DNA of 64,000 bases from Guptibacillus hwajinpoensis. Lineage in GTDB: Bacteria; Bacillota; Bacilli; Bacillales; Guptibacillaceae. The notes under the pieces are model-generated. The model saw only the letters and a program-made list of their open reading frames with translations. It was not told the DNA's origin and searched no databases. Position numbers and translations under genes: made by a program. The DNA is taken from contig NZ_SWFM01000007.1 in assembly GCF_005144865.1 (NCBI RefSeq), forward strand, positions 1 through 64,000. Reading direction: 5' to 3'. Below, one piece after another: positions 9,124 to 17,894 of this stretch (position 1 is its first letter; each line of letters opens with the position of its first letter).

Positions 9124-9228
9124 CCTTGTCCTCCTCTATTTTTTTTAAGAATAGCAATAATTGAATGATAAATCAATTGAGCGGAATGAAGATTCATGTG
9201 ATGCTGACTAATTATTACAAATAATATA

Positions 9229-9257
9229 AAAAAAAGGGCGCCAGAGGCACCCTTTTT
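9229..9257 (-). terminator. Intrinsic terminator of speD
   Basis: A GGGCGCC/GGCACCC stem (one G-T pair, loop AGA) with T tract on the minus strand, 14 bp after the speD stop. Confidence 0.85.
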
Positions 9258-9270
9258 ATTCGTTGTATTA

Positions 9271-9660
9271 TTATGAAGTAAACGCTGATTGCTCTTCTCT
9301 AACTTTCGGTTTCACTGGACCCATGCCTCGTGGAAGCTCAATGTTCTCACGTGTGTCTGCTCCAAGAGCATCAGCAATATAATTAGCTGCAACGTTAGGA
9401 TCAAGATCACCACATGTGTATACATCAATGCTTGCATAGCCATGTTCAGGAAAACTATGGATCGTTAGATGTGATTCAGAAATAATGACAACACCACTAA
9501 CACCCTGTGGTGCAAATTTATGAAATGCTACTTCACGAACCTCTGCACCAGACTTAAGAGCAGCTTCTACAAACGTTTCTTCAATTAATTTCATGTTGTT
9601 AAGTTTTTCAATGTCACAGCCCCATAGTTCGGCGATAACGTGACGTCCCATTGTATCCAT
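9271..9660 (-). CDS. speD: S-adenosylmethionine decarboxylase proenzyme
   Basis: It makes decarboxylated SAM, the aminopropyl donor for spermidine. The 129-residue prokaryotic class proenzyme cleaves itself between Glu62 and Ser63 in [12 protein letters not shown], turning Ser63 into the pyruvoyl cofactor; the catalytic His68 and Cys83 are present. In B. subtilis speD follows gapB in one operon; here a terminator and a separate promoter divide them. The GGGGGAA SD at 9675-9669 has a complementary segment in the leader. Confidence 0.97.
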   Translation of the reverse strand: MDTMGRHVIAELWGCDIEKLNNMKLIEETFVEAALKSGAEVREVAFHKFAPQGVSGVVIISESHLTIHSFPEHGYASIDVYTCGDLDPNVAANYIADALGADTRENIELPRGMGPVKPKVREEQSAFTS

Positions 9661-9800
9661 AGCAAAATTCCCCCTTTAAATTTACTCATGCGTAGGTCAG
9701 CATGCGGTATTGAAAATCCACCACGGGGGAAAGTTAGTCCGATGAGGTCCTAACCCTTTAAGTAGTTTCCAATGCCAAATTGCTATAAAAGAAGTTCACG
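9661..9800 (-). promoter_or_regulatory. Structured 5' leader of speD
   Basis: The predicted transcript has about 140 nt before the ATG. A long-range stem can form between 9776-9766 and 9716-9706 (GGCATTGGAAA against TTTTCAATACC, with one mismatch and a bulge). It encloses a GTTAG/CTAAC hairpin (9754-9750 with 9737-9733) and a TTCCCCC segment (9731-9725). That segment is the exact complement of the SD GGGGGAA (9675-9669), so the SD could be masked. I know of no named leader family here. Confidence 0.5.
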
Positions 9801-9806
9801 AAAAAT

Positions 9807-9835
9807 AGTATAATGCTTTTAAAATAGATTTGCAA
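9807..9835 (-). promoter_or_regulatory. Sigma-A promoter of speD
   Basis: On the minus strand TTGCAA (9835-9830) and TATACT (9812-9807) are 17 bp apart, with an expected start near 9800. This gives speD a promoter independent of gapB. Confidence 0.75.
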
Positions 9836-9964
9836 CAAAAAATTAAGTCTTCCTTCTTAGTACCCAGTGCCAATAGAAACAAGAACCTTACCAGAAGTAT
9901 CTCCCTAGCTATATTTAGAGTATATCCACAAATTCAATTTTAAACGCCTATATCTAATCAATAT

Positions 9965-9996
9965 AAAAAGCGGAAGTGTTGCACTCCCGCTTTTTT
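9965..9996 (-). terminator. Intrinsic terminator of gapB
   Basis: A GCGGGAGTG/CACTTCCGC stem with loop CAA and a T tract on the minus strand, 14 bp after the gapB stop. It separates gapB from speD. The stretch between it and the speD promoter (about 9836-9964) shows no other feature. Confidence 0.85.
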
Positions 9997-10009
9997 CTTA
10001 TATATTTGA

Positions 10010-11038
10010 TTATACGCTGACTTTCAGTCTCCCGGGTATCTTTTCCCCCACATATTTAGCCATATCGACAACTCGACAAGAGTATCCCCACTCATTATCG
10101 TACCATGCTAGAACTTTAACTTTCTTATTCTCAACAACCATAGTTGAAAGTCCGTCAATGATGGATGAGTGATCATTTCCATTATAGTCAATTGATACAA
10201 GTGGTTCGTCAGAATAAGCAAGAATACCACGTAGTGGTCCTTCTGATGCAGCTTTTAAAGCGTCATTAACCTGGTCAACTGTTACGTCCTTCTCCAAATC
10301 AACAACAAGATCTACAAGTGACACATTTGGCGTAGGTACTCGTAAAGACATCCCGTTTAATTTCCCTTCAAGGTGCGGGAGAACTTTCGATATCGCCTTC
10401 GCTGCACCTGTAGAGGTTGGAATAATAGACTGTCCACATGCTCGAGCCCTTCTTAAATCTTTATGTGGATTATCAATGTTTTTCTGATCATTCGTATAAG
10501 CATGGACAGTCGTCATCATGCCCGAAACAATTCCGAACGATTTATCAAGTACTTGCACAACAGGAGCAAGACAGTTTGTTGTACACGAAGCGTTTGACAA
10601 TACATGATGTTCTTCTCCATTGTATTCGCTTTCATTAATGCCCATTACAATCGTTAGATCTTCATTTTTCCCTGGCGCTGTAATAATTACTTTCGTTGCA
10701 CCTGCATCGAGATGGTAAGCTGCTTCTTCTCGTGTGCGGAATTTACCTGTTGCTTCAATAACAATATCAATTCCCATTTCTTTCCACGGGAGGTTTTTCG
10801 GATCTCGGTTGTTTAACACCACTACTTTTTTATTATTAATCTTGATACCGTTCTCAAAAGGAGTAACCTCTCCATCAAACGTACCATGAATGCTATCGTA
10901 TTTAATTAAATGGCTGAGCGTTTCCGGCGGATAGCTAGCGTTAATTGCTACTACTTCCAAATCCTCATCCATAATTGCCTTTCTAAAAACCATACGCCCA
11001 ATTCTTCCAAAGCCATTAATCGCTATTCTTGTGTTCAT
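10010..11038 (-). CDS. gapB: NADP-dependent glyceraldehyde-3-phosphate dehydrogenase, gluconeogenic
   Basis: GapB runs the reverse (gluconeogenic) reaction and prefers NADP. I use the ATG at 11038 (342 residues), preceded by AGGAGGAACG; a longer frame to 11086 has no family match. The Rossmann motif INGFGRIGR is at 7-15 and catalytic Cys152 lies in SNASCTTNC. The NASYPPETLSHLIKYDS stretch at 33-49 is typical of GapB rather than GapA. Two CcpN-type boxes in the promoter fit repression by glycolytic carbon. Confidence 0.96.
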   Translation of the reverse strand: MNTRIAINGFGRIGRMVFRKAIMDEDLEVVAINASYPPETLSHLIKYDSIHGTFDGEVTPFENGIKINNKKVVVLNNRDPKNLPWKEMGIDIVIEATGKFRTREEAAYHLDAGATKVIITAPGKNEDLTIVMGINESEYNGEEHHVLSNASCTTNCLAPVVQVLDKSFGIVSGMMTTVHAYTNDQKNIDNPHKDLRRARACGQSIIPTSTGAAKAISKVLPHLEGKLNGMSLRVPTPNVSLVDLVVDLEKDVTVDQVNDALKAASEGPLRGILAYSDEPLVSIDYNGNDHSSIIDGLSTMVVENKKVKVLAWYDNEWGYSCRVVDMAKYVGEKIPGRLKVSV

Positions 11039-11060
11039 CCAGCGTTCCTCCTGCCATATA

Positions 11061-11120
11061 TGTGTTATACTGAATTCCCCCATCACAAAATTAGTATAAC
11101 ATATAATATGCGAATGAAAA
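11061..11120 (-). promoter_or_regulatory. gapB promoter with two CcpN-type operators
   Basis: On the minus strand TTTTCA (11120-11115) and TATACT (11098-11093) are 16 bp apart. The sequence TATGTTATACT (11103-11093) overlaps the -10, and TGTGTTATACT on the plus strand (11061-11071) lies downstream of the start. Both match TRTGHYATAYW, the consensus I recall for CcpN, which represses gapB and pckA in B. subtilis. The two boxes face each other. Confidence 0.7.
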
Positions 11121-11192
11121 GATATATTTACACTATTTCCGCATAAAAGTACTTATCTGGTTTATCGTCTACAAAACAAGCTATGAAGAAAC

Positions 11193-11222
11193 AAAAAAAC
11201 ACGTCAAATGACGTGTTTTTTT
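11193..11222. terminator. Intrinsic terminator downstream of coaE
   Basis: An ACACGTCA/TGACGTGT stem (loop AAT) between A and T tracts, able to act in both directions. It ends the coaE-side transcripts before the gapB promoter. The palindromic element at 11262-11330 lies between the coaE stop and this hairpin. Confidence 0.75.
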
Positions 11223-11261
11223 CTACATTTTTTACAGAAACATTGTTGCCTTAGGAGAGCG

Positions 11262-11330
11262 GTTGATTTGTGCTCCAGGATGCTCGCTTTCCGTGGGGCG
11301 GGCGGTGAGCCTCCTTCCGCTCCAATCAAC
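11262..11330. repeat. 69-bp copy of the GTTGATT palindromic element
   Basis: The ends are GTTGATT (11262-11268) and AATCAAC (11324-11330). It has the left-half module (GGATGCTCGCTTTCC, GGGGCGGGCGGTGAGCC) joined directly to CTTCCGCTCC. It is the same length and arrangement as the copy at 60679-60747. Confidence 0.88.
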
Positions 11331-11384
11331 TTCGATATGTGAATTTCTAAAACAAAAACCTTAATCATTTCGAAAGAACCTTCT

Positions 11385-11978
11385 CTAGATAATTTGCCAC
11401 TTTCTTAGAACATGAACTAGCTGATCTTCAGATTCTTTTAGTGATCCTGTGTTATCAATTACTGCATCCGCTAGTTCTTTCTTCTTCTCTATTGGCATTT
11501 GTGATTGAATTCTCTCGGTAGCTTCTTGTTCAGTACTTCCGTCTCGTTCCATTAATCTCTTCAACTGTGTTGAAGGGTCAACGTATACAAGAAGCGTTCG
11601 TTCGACCAAATGATTCAATTCACTTTCATATAGAAGAGGAATATCAAGCACAACATGAGGTTCTCCTTGTTTTTTATAAGAAGCTACCTCATCAAGCATA
11701 CGTTTTCGAATAGCCGGATGTAAGATACTATTGAGAAGTTTACGCTTATCCTCATTGTTAAAAATAACAGAACCTAACCTTTTTCGATCAAGTCCTCCAT
11801 CTTCTGCTTTCATTTCTGAACCAAATGACAGAAAGATCTCTTCTAATGCGGACTCACCCGGTTCTACAACCTGCCTAGCAATAACATCTGCATCAACGAT
11901 TGGTATGTTATGGTTTCTGATCATATCTGCTACAGTACTTTTTCCACTAGCAATTCCACCGGTAAGTCCTATATCCAT
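11385..11978 (-). CDS. coaE: Dephospho-CoA kinase
   Basis: The last step of coenzyme A synthesis: ATP phosphorylates the ribose 3'-OH of dephospho-CoA. I start at the ATG at 11978 (197 residues), with a GAGGAGG SD, because the P-loop GGIASGKS then falls at 7-14 as in the family; the upstream extension to 12032 overlaps ytaF. The DIPLLYE motif is present mid-protein. It follows ytaF by 17 bp in the polA-mutM-ytaF-coaE cluster. Confidence 0.95.
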   Translation of the reverse strand: MDIGLTGGIASGKSTVADMIRNHNIPIVDADVIARQVVEPGESALEEIFLSFGSEMKAEDGGLDRKRLGSVIFNNEDKRKLLNSILHPAIRKRMLDEVASYKKQGEPHVVLDIPLLYESELNHLVERTLLVYVDPSTQLKRLMERDGSTEQEATERIQSQMPIEKKKELADAVIDNTGSLKESEDQLVHVLRKWQII

Positions 11979-11995
11979 TGTATCCTCCTCGAGGG

Positions 11996-12628
11996 CTACA
12001 TCCTCATGAAGCCCAGAATAATTAATAAACATCCAGGTAAGTACGATAATTTATCCATCCACTTAATAGAAGACGCAACATTTCCGAACTTAAGACCGAG
12101 TAAAACAAAAAACGAACTCATACATGCAATGAGAATTGATGTTTCAATGGGAGAATAACCAATCATAGAAGCTCCCACACCTGCCCCAAACGCATCTAGA
12201 GAAAGGGCAGCACCAAGCATAATCGCTTCAATTCCTGTTATTGTTCCAGAATCATCAAAATCGGCTGTCGTCGGTTTTCGTAAAATACTGATGACAACAC
12301 CGAGGGAACGAATTTCATAATGAAGAAGAATACGCTCTGAAACCGTTCTTTCTCCATCTTTAGTCTTACGGAACATTTGGTACAATACCCAGGCACCCAA
12401 AGCAATAAGAATAAACCCCCCTACACGCTGAGCCGCAATATCTGATATCCATAGCTGTAGGATAGATCCAAATCCCATTGCGATCAACATGGAGACCGCC
12501 GAGCAAATTGAAATGATTAGAATCGACTTAAAAGGAATTTTCATCCTTCGTAAGCCATATGTTAAGCCAACTCCAAAACCGTCAACACTAACAGCAAACG
12601 CTAAGAAAAAAAGAGAAACCCAGTACAT
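11996..12628 (-). CDS. ytaF: Sporulation membrane protein YtaF
   Basis: A 210-residue polytopic membrane protein of the MntP/YtaF superfamily (two related three-helix halves). The repeated motif FAVSVDGFGVGLTYG near the N terminus and LSLDAFGAGVGAS in the second half carry the conserved acidic residues of the family, suggesting ion transport; in B. subtilis the gene is linked to sporulation. A clear GGAAGGAG SD precedes the ATG. Confidence 0.92.
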   Translation of the reverse strand: MYWVSLFFLAFAVSVDGFGVGLTYGLRRMKIPFKSILIISICSAVSMLIAMGFGSILQLWISDIAAQRVGGFILIALGAWVLYQMFRKTKDGERTVSERILLHYEIRSLGVVISILRKPTTADFDDSGTITGIEAIMLGAALSLDAFGAGVGASMIGYSPIETSILIACMSSFFVLLGLKFGNVASSIKWMDKLSYLPGCLLIILGFMRM

Positions 12629-12693
12629 TGGCGAACTCCTTCCATACTGAAATCTTAGATAGTATATGAAAGGAGCCCATCCAACGCTACGAG

Positions 12694-13524
12694 TTACTCA
12701 TTCACCTGGCATACTGGACAATAAGTAGTGCCACGTCCACCAACCACAATTTTCTCAAGTAAATGGTTACAAGTCTTACATTCCAGTCCAGATCGTCCGT
12801 AAACAAACAGATTGTCCTGATAAGTACCTATTTTCCCCTGGCTGTTTACATAGGAACGAATTGTACTACCACCTTTATTTACAGCTTCCCTTAGTGTGTC
12901 TACAATTTCAAAATGGAGACGCTCAATTTCACGTTCATTAAGCGTTGAAGCAATTCGCTCAGGATGAATTCCCGCCTTAAAGAGTGCCTCATCTACATAG
13001 ATGTTGCCTAATCCAACGACTAGAGTTTGATCGAGTAGCACTGTTTTTATTTTACGAGTTGTTTTCCTAAATCCCCCTCTTAATACATCGACAGTAAACT
13101 GAGGAGAAAAAGGCTCGTGACCTAGCTGCGCAAGTGGCAATACTGATTCTTCTGTTCCAATCGGGAACAAATGCATAGTGCCAAACTTTCGCACATCGTG
13201 GTAACGAAGCTCTGTTCCATCATCAAAGACAAAGAAAACATGTGTATGATGATCAGCTTCTTCATCAGATTGACTCATTCGATATTTGCCCTCCATCCGA
13301 AGGTGCGAAACAATTACATCTTCTTCAAGAAAAAGCTTTAAGAACTTTCCTCTTCGCTCAACACCTTTGAACGACTGTCCTATTACTTTCAATTTGAATT
13401 CCTCAACATCATCTGGCCTCTTAATAATTTTGGGCCATTTCACAATAATATCGGTAATTTTCTTACCTACAATTAATTCTTCTAATGTTCGTTTTACCGT
13501 TTCTACTTCTGGTAACTCCGGCAT
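12694..13524 (-). CDS. mutM: Formamidopyrimidine-DNA glycosylase
   Basis: Removes 8-oxoguanine and ring-opened purines and nicks the abasic site. The 276 residues begin PELPEVET, giving the catalytic N-terminal Pro after Met removal and Glu at position 3. The helix-two-turn-helix region contains GLGNIYVDEALF, and the C-terminal zinc finger has the CKTCN...CPVC cysteines. It lies 20 bp downstream of polA, pairing base-excision repair with gap filling. Confidence 0.97.
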   Translation of the reverse strand: MPELPEVETVKRTLEELIVGKKITDIIVKWPKIIKRPDDVEEFKLKVIGQSFKGVERRGKFLKLFLEEDVIVSHLRMEGKYRMSQSDEEADHHTHVFFVFDDGTELRYHDVRKFGTMHLFPIGTEESVLPLAQLGHEPFSPQFTVDVLRGGFRKTTRKIKTVLLDQTLVVGLGNIYVDEALFKAGIHPERIASTLNEREIERLHFEIVDTLREAVNKGGSTIRSYVNSQGKIGTYQDNLFVYGRSGLECKTCNHLLEKIVVGGRGTTYCPVCQVNE

Positions 13525-13544
13525 ATCTCCCTCTCCTTTGATGC

Positions 13545-16175
13545 CTACTTCGCATCATACCAAGTGGAGCCATACTCATAATCAACCTTCAAAGGTACAT
13601 CAAGTTTGATCGCAGATTCCATCACTTCGGGTACGATACGTTTTAACGTTTCAATCTCCTCTTCAGGTGCTTCAAAGATTAGTTCATCGTGCACTTGAAG
13701 TAGCATACGTGCCTGAAGATTCTCTTCTTTAAGACGTGTATCCATTTGAACCATAGCTAGCTTAATAATGTCTGCAGCTGTCCCCTGAATCGGTGTGTTC
13801 ATTGCTGTTCGCTCAGCGAATCCTCGCTGATTAAAGTTTCTAGAGTTGATTTCAGGAAGATACCTTCTTCTTTGCATCAATGTCGAAACAAAGCCATCTT
13901 GCTTCGCTTCTGAAACAACATCTTCCATATACCTTTTTACTCCTGGAAAACTTTCAAGGTAACGATCTATAAATTCTCCCGCTTCTTTCCTTGATATGCC
14001 AATGCTTTGTGAAAGTCCATAGTCACTGATTCCGTAAACAATACCAAAGTTTACTGCTTTCGCGTGTCTTCTCATGTCTGAAGTGACATCATCTTTCTCA
14101 ACGTCAAATACATTCATCGCTGTTTTGGTATGGATATCTTCACCATTTTGGAATGCCTCAATTAAATTCTCATCTTTAGCAATGTGAGCAAGAACTCGCA
14201 ATTCAATTTGAGAATAATCAGCAGCAAACATGACCCAATTGCTCGTTGAAGGAACAAAAGCTTTTCTTATTTTGCGTCCTTCTTCAAGACGAATTGGAAT
14301 GTTTTGTAGATTAGGATCTGTCGAACTTAATCGTCCTGTTTGCGTTAATGCCTGATTAAATCGCGTATGGATTTTACCAGTATCAGAATAAATAACTTTG
14401 AGTAGTCCCTCAACGTACGTTGAGTTCAACTTTCCAAGCTGGCGATATAGAAGAATCTCTGGTATAACTTCATGCTTGCTCTCAAGCTTTTCAAGTACAT
14501 CAGCTGAAGTAGAATATCCCGTCTTCGTTTTCTTGACAACAGGAAGTTCGAGTTTGTCAAAAAGAACCTCACCTAATTGTTTAGGAGAATTAATATTGAA
14601 TTCCGTACCAGCTAGCTCGAAAATGCGAGCTTCGATAGCGGTAAGCTTTTTGTTTAACTCTTCGCCCATTTTCTCAAGGAACTTTGTATCGACAGAAACA
14701 CCTTTTGTTTCCATCTCTCCAAGCACTAGGGTTAAAGGCATTTCAAGATCTTGGAATAGCTCGAATTGTTCATTCTTTCTAAGCTGCTCTTCAAGCGTTT
14801 CCTTCAACTGATAGACTGCATAGGCTTTTCTAACAAGATGATCAGCAAGTTCGTTTTCTTCAGGTTGCTTCCGCTTAGCCCCTTTTCCATAAACTGTCTC
14901 ATCAGATGAAACGATTGAAAAGCCTTCCCGTCTTGAAATGGCTGATAAGTCATGGGTTGATTCAGAGGGATTGAGCAGATACGATGCAATAACTAAATCA
15001 AACGTAATTCCTTTTAACGCAATTCCCTTCCATCCAAGGGCAACAACAGCGCGCTTTGCATCAAAGACCCATTTTTTCTGTGATTGGTCTTCGAGAAAAG
15101 TTTTGAATAAGTCTGAAGACATAGCGAGGTCAGTAGGAAGATAGAAATTCCCATTCTCGTTAATAATAGAGAACCCTTGAATTTCCGCATTATGATAATT
15201 TTCTTCCATCACTTCTACAATCATTGCTGAAGGGCTGACTAAATGATGTTCTTCTATTTGTTCAAGTGTTTCAAAAGCTAATTCATCAATTTCAGTTTCA
15301 CCCTCTACTTCTTCAGCCCCAATGCGGTTAAGTAGAGACTTGAAGCCAAGATCACTAAATAATGCTGCAACAGCGTCACGCTCAAATCCGCTGTACGCCA
15401 AATCCTTAATCTCTAGATCAAGTGGAGTTTCTTTAAAAATGGTTACAAGCTCTTTGCTCATCATCGCTTTATCTTGATTCTCTTCTAGCTTTTCTTTTAA
15501 TTTCTTTCCTGAAACCTCATCGAGTGATTCATATACTGCTTCTACCGTTCCAAACTGTTTTAATAGTTTAAGCGCGGTTTTCTCGCCTACCCCAGGTACG
15601 CCAGGAATGTTATCGGAATTATCACCCATCAAAGCTTTCATATCGATTATTTGATCTGGCGTAAGTCCATATTTTTCATTTAGAAACGCCGGATCATATG
15701 TATCAATATCAGTGATACCTTTTCGGGTTAAAGCAACATGAACATTCTTAGAAACAAGTTGAAGAAGGTCTTTATCTCCCGAATAAATTTTGACATCCCA
15801 ATCTTCTTTATCTGCAAGTAATGACACTGTACCGATAATATCATCGGCTTCATAATCTTTAATTTCATAACGCTTGATATCAAATACATCAAGAACTTCA
15901 CGAATAACAGGGAATTGTTCACTTAATTCAGAAGGGGTCTTCTGACGGCCACCCTTATACTCGGTATACGTTTTGTGCCGAAACGTTGTTTTACCAGCAT
16001 CAAATGCAACAAGCATATGTGTGGGCGACTCATTTTCAATAATTTTTAGAAGCATCGTTGTAAAGCCAAGTACAGCGTTTGTGTAAACGCCTTTATCGTT
16101 ATTTAACAGTGGTAGTGCAAAAAACGCACGGTACGCTATACTGTTTCCATCAATTAGTACAAGTTTATTCTTCAA
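13545..16175 (-). CDS. polA: DNA polymerase I
   Basis: Repair and Okazaki-fragment polymerase of 876 residues. It has an N-terminal 5' nuclease (about 1-290), a middle exonuclease-like fold (about 300-470) and the polymerase domain with DYSQIELRVLAH (motif A), RRHAKAVNFGIVYG (motif B) and QVHDELIFE (motif C). The middle fold lacks the DTE-type metal ligands (MIVEVMEEN in their place), so proofreading is probably absent, as in other bacilli. The start is TTG with a GGGAGG SD. Confidence 0.97.
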   Translation of the reverse strand: MKNKLVLIDGNSIAYRAFFALPLLNNDKGVYTNAVLGFTTMLLKIIENESPTHMLVAFDAGKTTFRHKTYTEYKGGRQKTPSELSEQFPVIREVLDVFDIKRYEIKDYEADDIIGTVSLLADKEDWDVKIYSGDKDLLQLVSKNVHVALTRKGITDIDTYDPAFLNEKYGLTPDQIIDMKALMGDNSDNIPGVPGVGEKTALKLLKQFGTVEAVYESLDEVSGKKLKEKLEENQDKAMMSKELVTIFKETPLDLEIKDLAYSGFERDAVAALFSDLGFKSLLNRIGAEEVEGETEIDELAFETLEQIEEHHLVSPSAMIVEVMEENYHNAEIQGFSIINENGNFYLPTDLAMSSDLFKTFLEDQSQKKWVFDAKRAVVALGWKGIALKGITFDLVIASYLLNPSESTHDLSAISRREGFSIVSSDETVYGKGAKRKQPEENELADHLVRKAYAVYQLKETLEEQLRKNEQFELFQDLEMPLTLVLGEMETKGVSVDTKFLEKMGEELNKKLTAIEARIFELAGTEFNINSPKQLGEVLFDKLELPVVKKTKTGYSTSADVLEKLESKHEVIPEILLYRQLGKLNSTYVEGLLKVIYSDTGKIHTRFNQALTQTGRLSSTDPNLQNIPIRLEEGRKIRKAFVPSTSNWVMFAADYSQIELRVLAHIAKDENLIEAFQNGEDIHTKTAMNVFDVEKDDVTSDMRRHAKAVNFGIVYGISDYGLSQSIGISRKEAGEFIDRYLESFPGVKRYMEDVVSEAKQDGFVSTLMQRRRYLPEINSRNFNQRGFAERTAMNTPIQGTAADIIKLAMVQMDTRLKEENLQARMLLQVHDELIFEAPEEEIETLKRIVPEVMESAIKLDVPLKVDYEYGSTWYDAK

Positions 16176-16352
16176 TAGAAAGCCTCCCGTTCTAATGCAA
16201 TTGACGTCTCTTCAAAGCAAATAAAAAACGCCTGCTTTATTCATTTTACCACGTTGGCAAAAAGAAAGAAAAACAAGCGATGAGTTCATAAATACAGTAA
16301 ACAAGGAAACGCGCAATAAACAAAGATAATAACAATGACTTTCTTAAACCAT

Positions 16353-16386
16353 AAAAAAAGGAGACGAGATAAACTCGTCTCAAAAA
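16353..16386 (-). terminator. Intrinsic terminator of phoPR
   Basis: A GAGACGAG/CTCGTCTC stem (16361-16368 with 16374-16381), followed by T on the minus strand. It lies about 90 bp past the phoR stop. The rest of the 300-bp phoR-polA gap (16176-16475) holds the polA upstream region, where I see no confident promoter. Confidence 0.75.
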
Positions 16387-16475
16387 CATGCTCTCGTCAT
16401 GATGAAGGGGTCAATTGTTACTTTACAGAAATAGTTTAAAGCACATATAAACAAAGTGTAAAGAAAACGTAAATC

Positions 16476-17894
16476 TTAAAATTTGCGTTTCTTTAATAGC
16501 GAAATTCGGAATGTTGTTCCCTTTCCAGGTTCACTATCCACTTGAATTTTTCCGTTATGTGCCTCAATAAGGTGTTTTACAATCGCAAGACCAAGCCCCG
16601 TTCCACCTGAATTTCTACTCCTTGCCCGATCAACACGATAAAACCGTTCAAATATTCGAGGTATTTCCTCTTTACTTATCCCGATGCCGTTATCAGATAT
16701 AATAAAGTTAACGGTTTCGTTTGTTTCTTTAACCATAATATTAACTTTGCCATTTTCTTGGGTATAAGTGAGGCTATTAGCAATTAAATTAAGAAAAACC
16801 TGTTTTAACCGGTGAATATCACCTTTAATATTAAGATTACCTTCATATTCCACAGATAATTCTATGCTCTTCTTATCCGCCTTGCTCTTAGTCATAAGCA
16901 AACAATCATCTATAATTTCTTGTAAATCTGCGTCTTGCCAGTTTAGCGAAAAATGCTTTTGTTCCATTTTTGATAAATCTAATAAATCTTGAATTAGGCT
17001 TTGAAGACGATCACTTTCATTGAGAATGATCGTAAGAAACCTTGTGCGAAATGCTTTGTTTTCCATCGCACCATCTAATAATGTCTCAGCAAATCCTTTT
17101 AATGAAGTAACTGGAGTTTTCAATTCATGCGAAACATTTGCAACAAAATCTTTACGCATTTGTTCAAGTTTTTTCAGTTCAGTAATATCGTGGAAAACAA
17201 GCACGACGCCTTTTAATTTATCACCATGATCAAGAATTGGCGCTCCTGAAACGTCAAAGTGACGAATCTCAATCCCTACTTGAAGCTCAACCTGTTTCCT
17301 CACTGTCTTCTCTACCAGAAGTGTTTCCTCAACAAGCCTTATGATTTCCCGATATGGAAGTGCCTCATAATAAAGAGAATCAATATATTCATTAGCATGG
17401 ATACCAAATGTTTCTTTATAAAAACGATTCACAAGGTTAATATAACCCTTTGTATCAATCAGAATTAACCCGCTATCCATGTTCTCGATTAACGTCATTA
17501 ATCGATTTTGTTGCATTTCATATGAAGTTGTCATATTTTGCAAATTACGAGCGAGTATATTTAGCGCATGACTTAATTGTCCGGTTTCATCAAGCTTATA
17601 CTCGTAAGTCCTTGCCTGAAAATTTCCAGAAGCAAGCTCATTCGCAACTTTCAACGCACCTTCAAGAGGCTTGGTTAGCTGAGTAGAGATGCGCAGGCTT
17701 ATGTATATAATAATGAAAAAAGCCGTTGCAAATGAGATAATTAAAGTAAGCCACATATTTGATAATGCTTCTTGACTTGCACCCTCGAATAAGATTCCCT
17801 CAAATAAATTTCCTAGAAAGACAATCATGATTAAAAATACAAAGAAGAGGATAACAAACTGGGCATTAAGAAACCGCGAGCGAAACTTTTTCAT
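16476..17894 (-). CDS. phoR: Phosphate-response sensor histidine kinase PhoR (short form)
   Basis: Membrane kinase that phosphorylates PhoP under phosphate limitation. The 472 residues show TM1 (about 11-33), TM2 (about 46-68), HAMP (69-122), PAS (about 130-235), HisKA with His256 in NVSHELKTP, and the ATPase boxes DNGIGIS, FERFYRV and GGTGLGLAIV. Only about 12 residues separate the two membrane segments, so the extracytoplasmic sensor domain of the 579-residue B. subtilis PhoR is missing. It overlaps phoP by 1 nt (TAATG). Confidence 0.9.
   Translation of the reverse strand: MKKFRSRFLNAQFVILFFVFLIMIVFLGNLFEGILFEGASQEALSNMWLTLIISFATAFFIIIYISLRISTQLTKPLEGALKVANELASGNFQARTYEYKLDETGQLSHALNILARNLQNMTTSYEMQQNRLMTLIENMDSGLILIDTKGYINLVNRFYKETFGIHANEYIDSLYYEALPYREIIRLVEETLLVEKTVRKQVELQVGIEIRHFDVSGAPILDHGDKLKGVVLVFHDITELKKLEQMRKDFVANVSHELKTPVTSLKGFAETLLDGAMENKAFRTRFLTIILNESDRLQSLIQDLLDLSKMEQKHFSLNWQDADLQEIIDDCLLMTKSKADKKSIELSVEYEGNLNIKGDIHRLKQVFLNLIANSLTYTQENGKVNIMVKETNETVNFIISDNGIGISKEEIPRIFERFYRVDRARSRNSGGTGLGLAIVKHLIEAHNGKIQVDSEPGKGTTFRISLLKKRKF

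Noticed and set aside
9010..9668. speD and the spermidine-synthase-like gene as one polyamine locus
   Set aside because: They are over 33 kb apart, with separate promoters; only a metabolic link is possible.
11979..12032. N-terminal extension of coaE
   Set aside because: It has no SD, overlaps the ytaF end, and would push the P-loop away from the N terminus.
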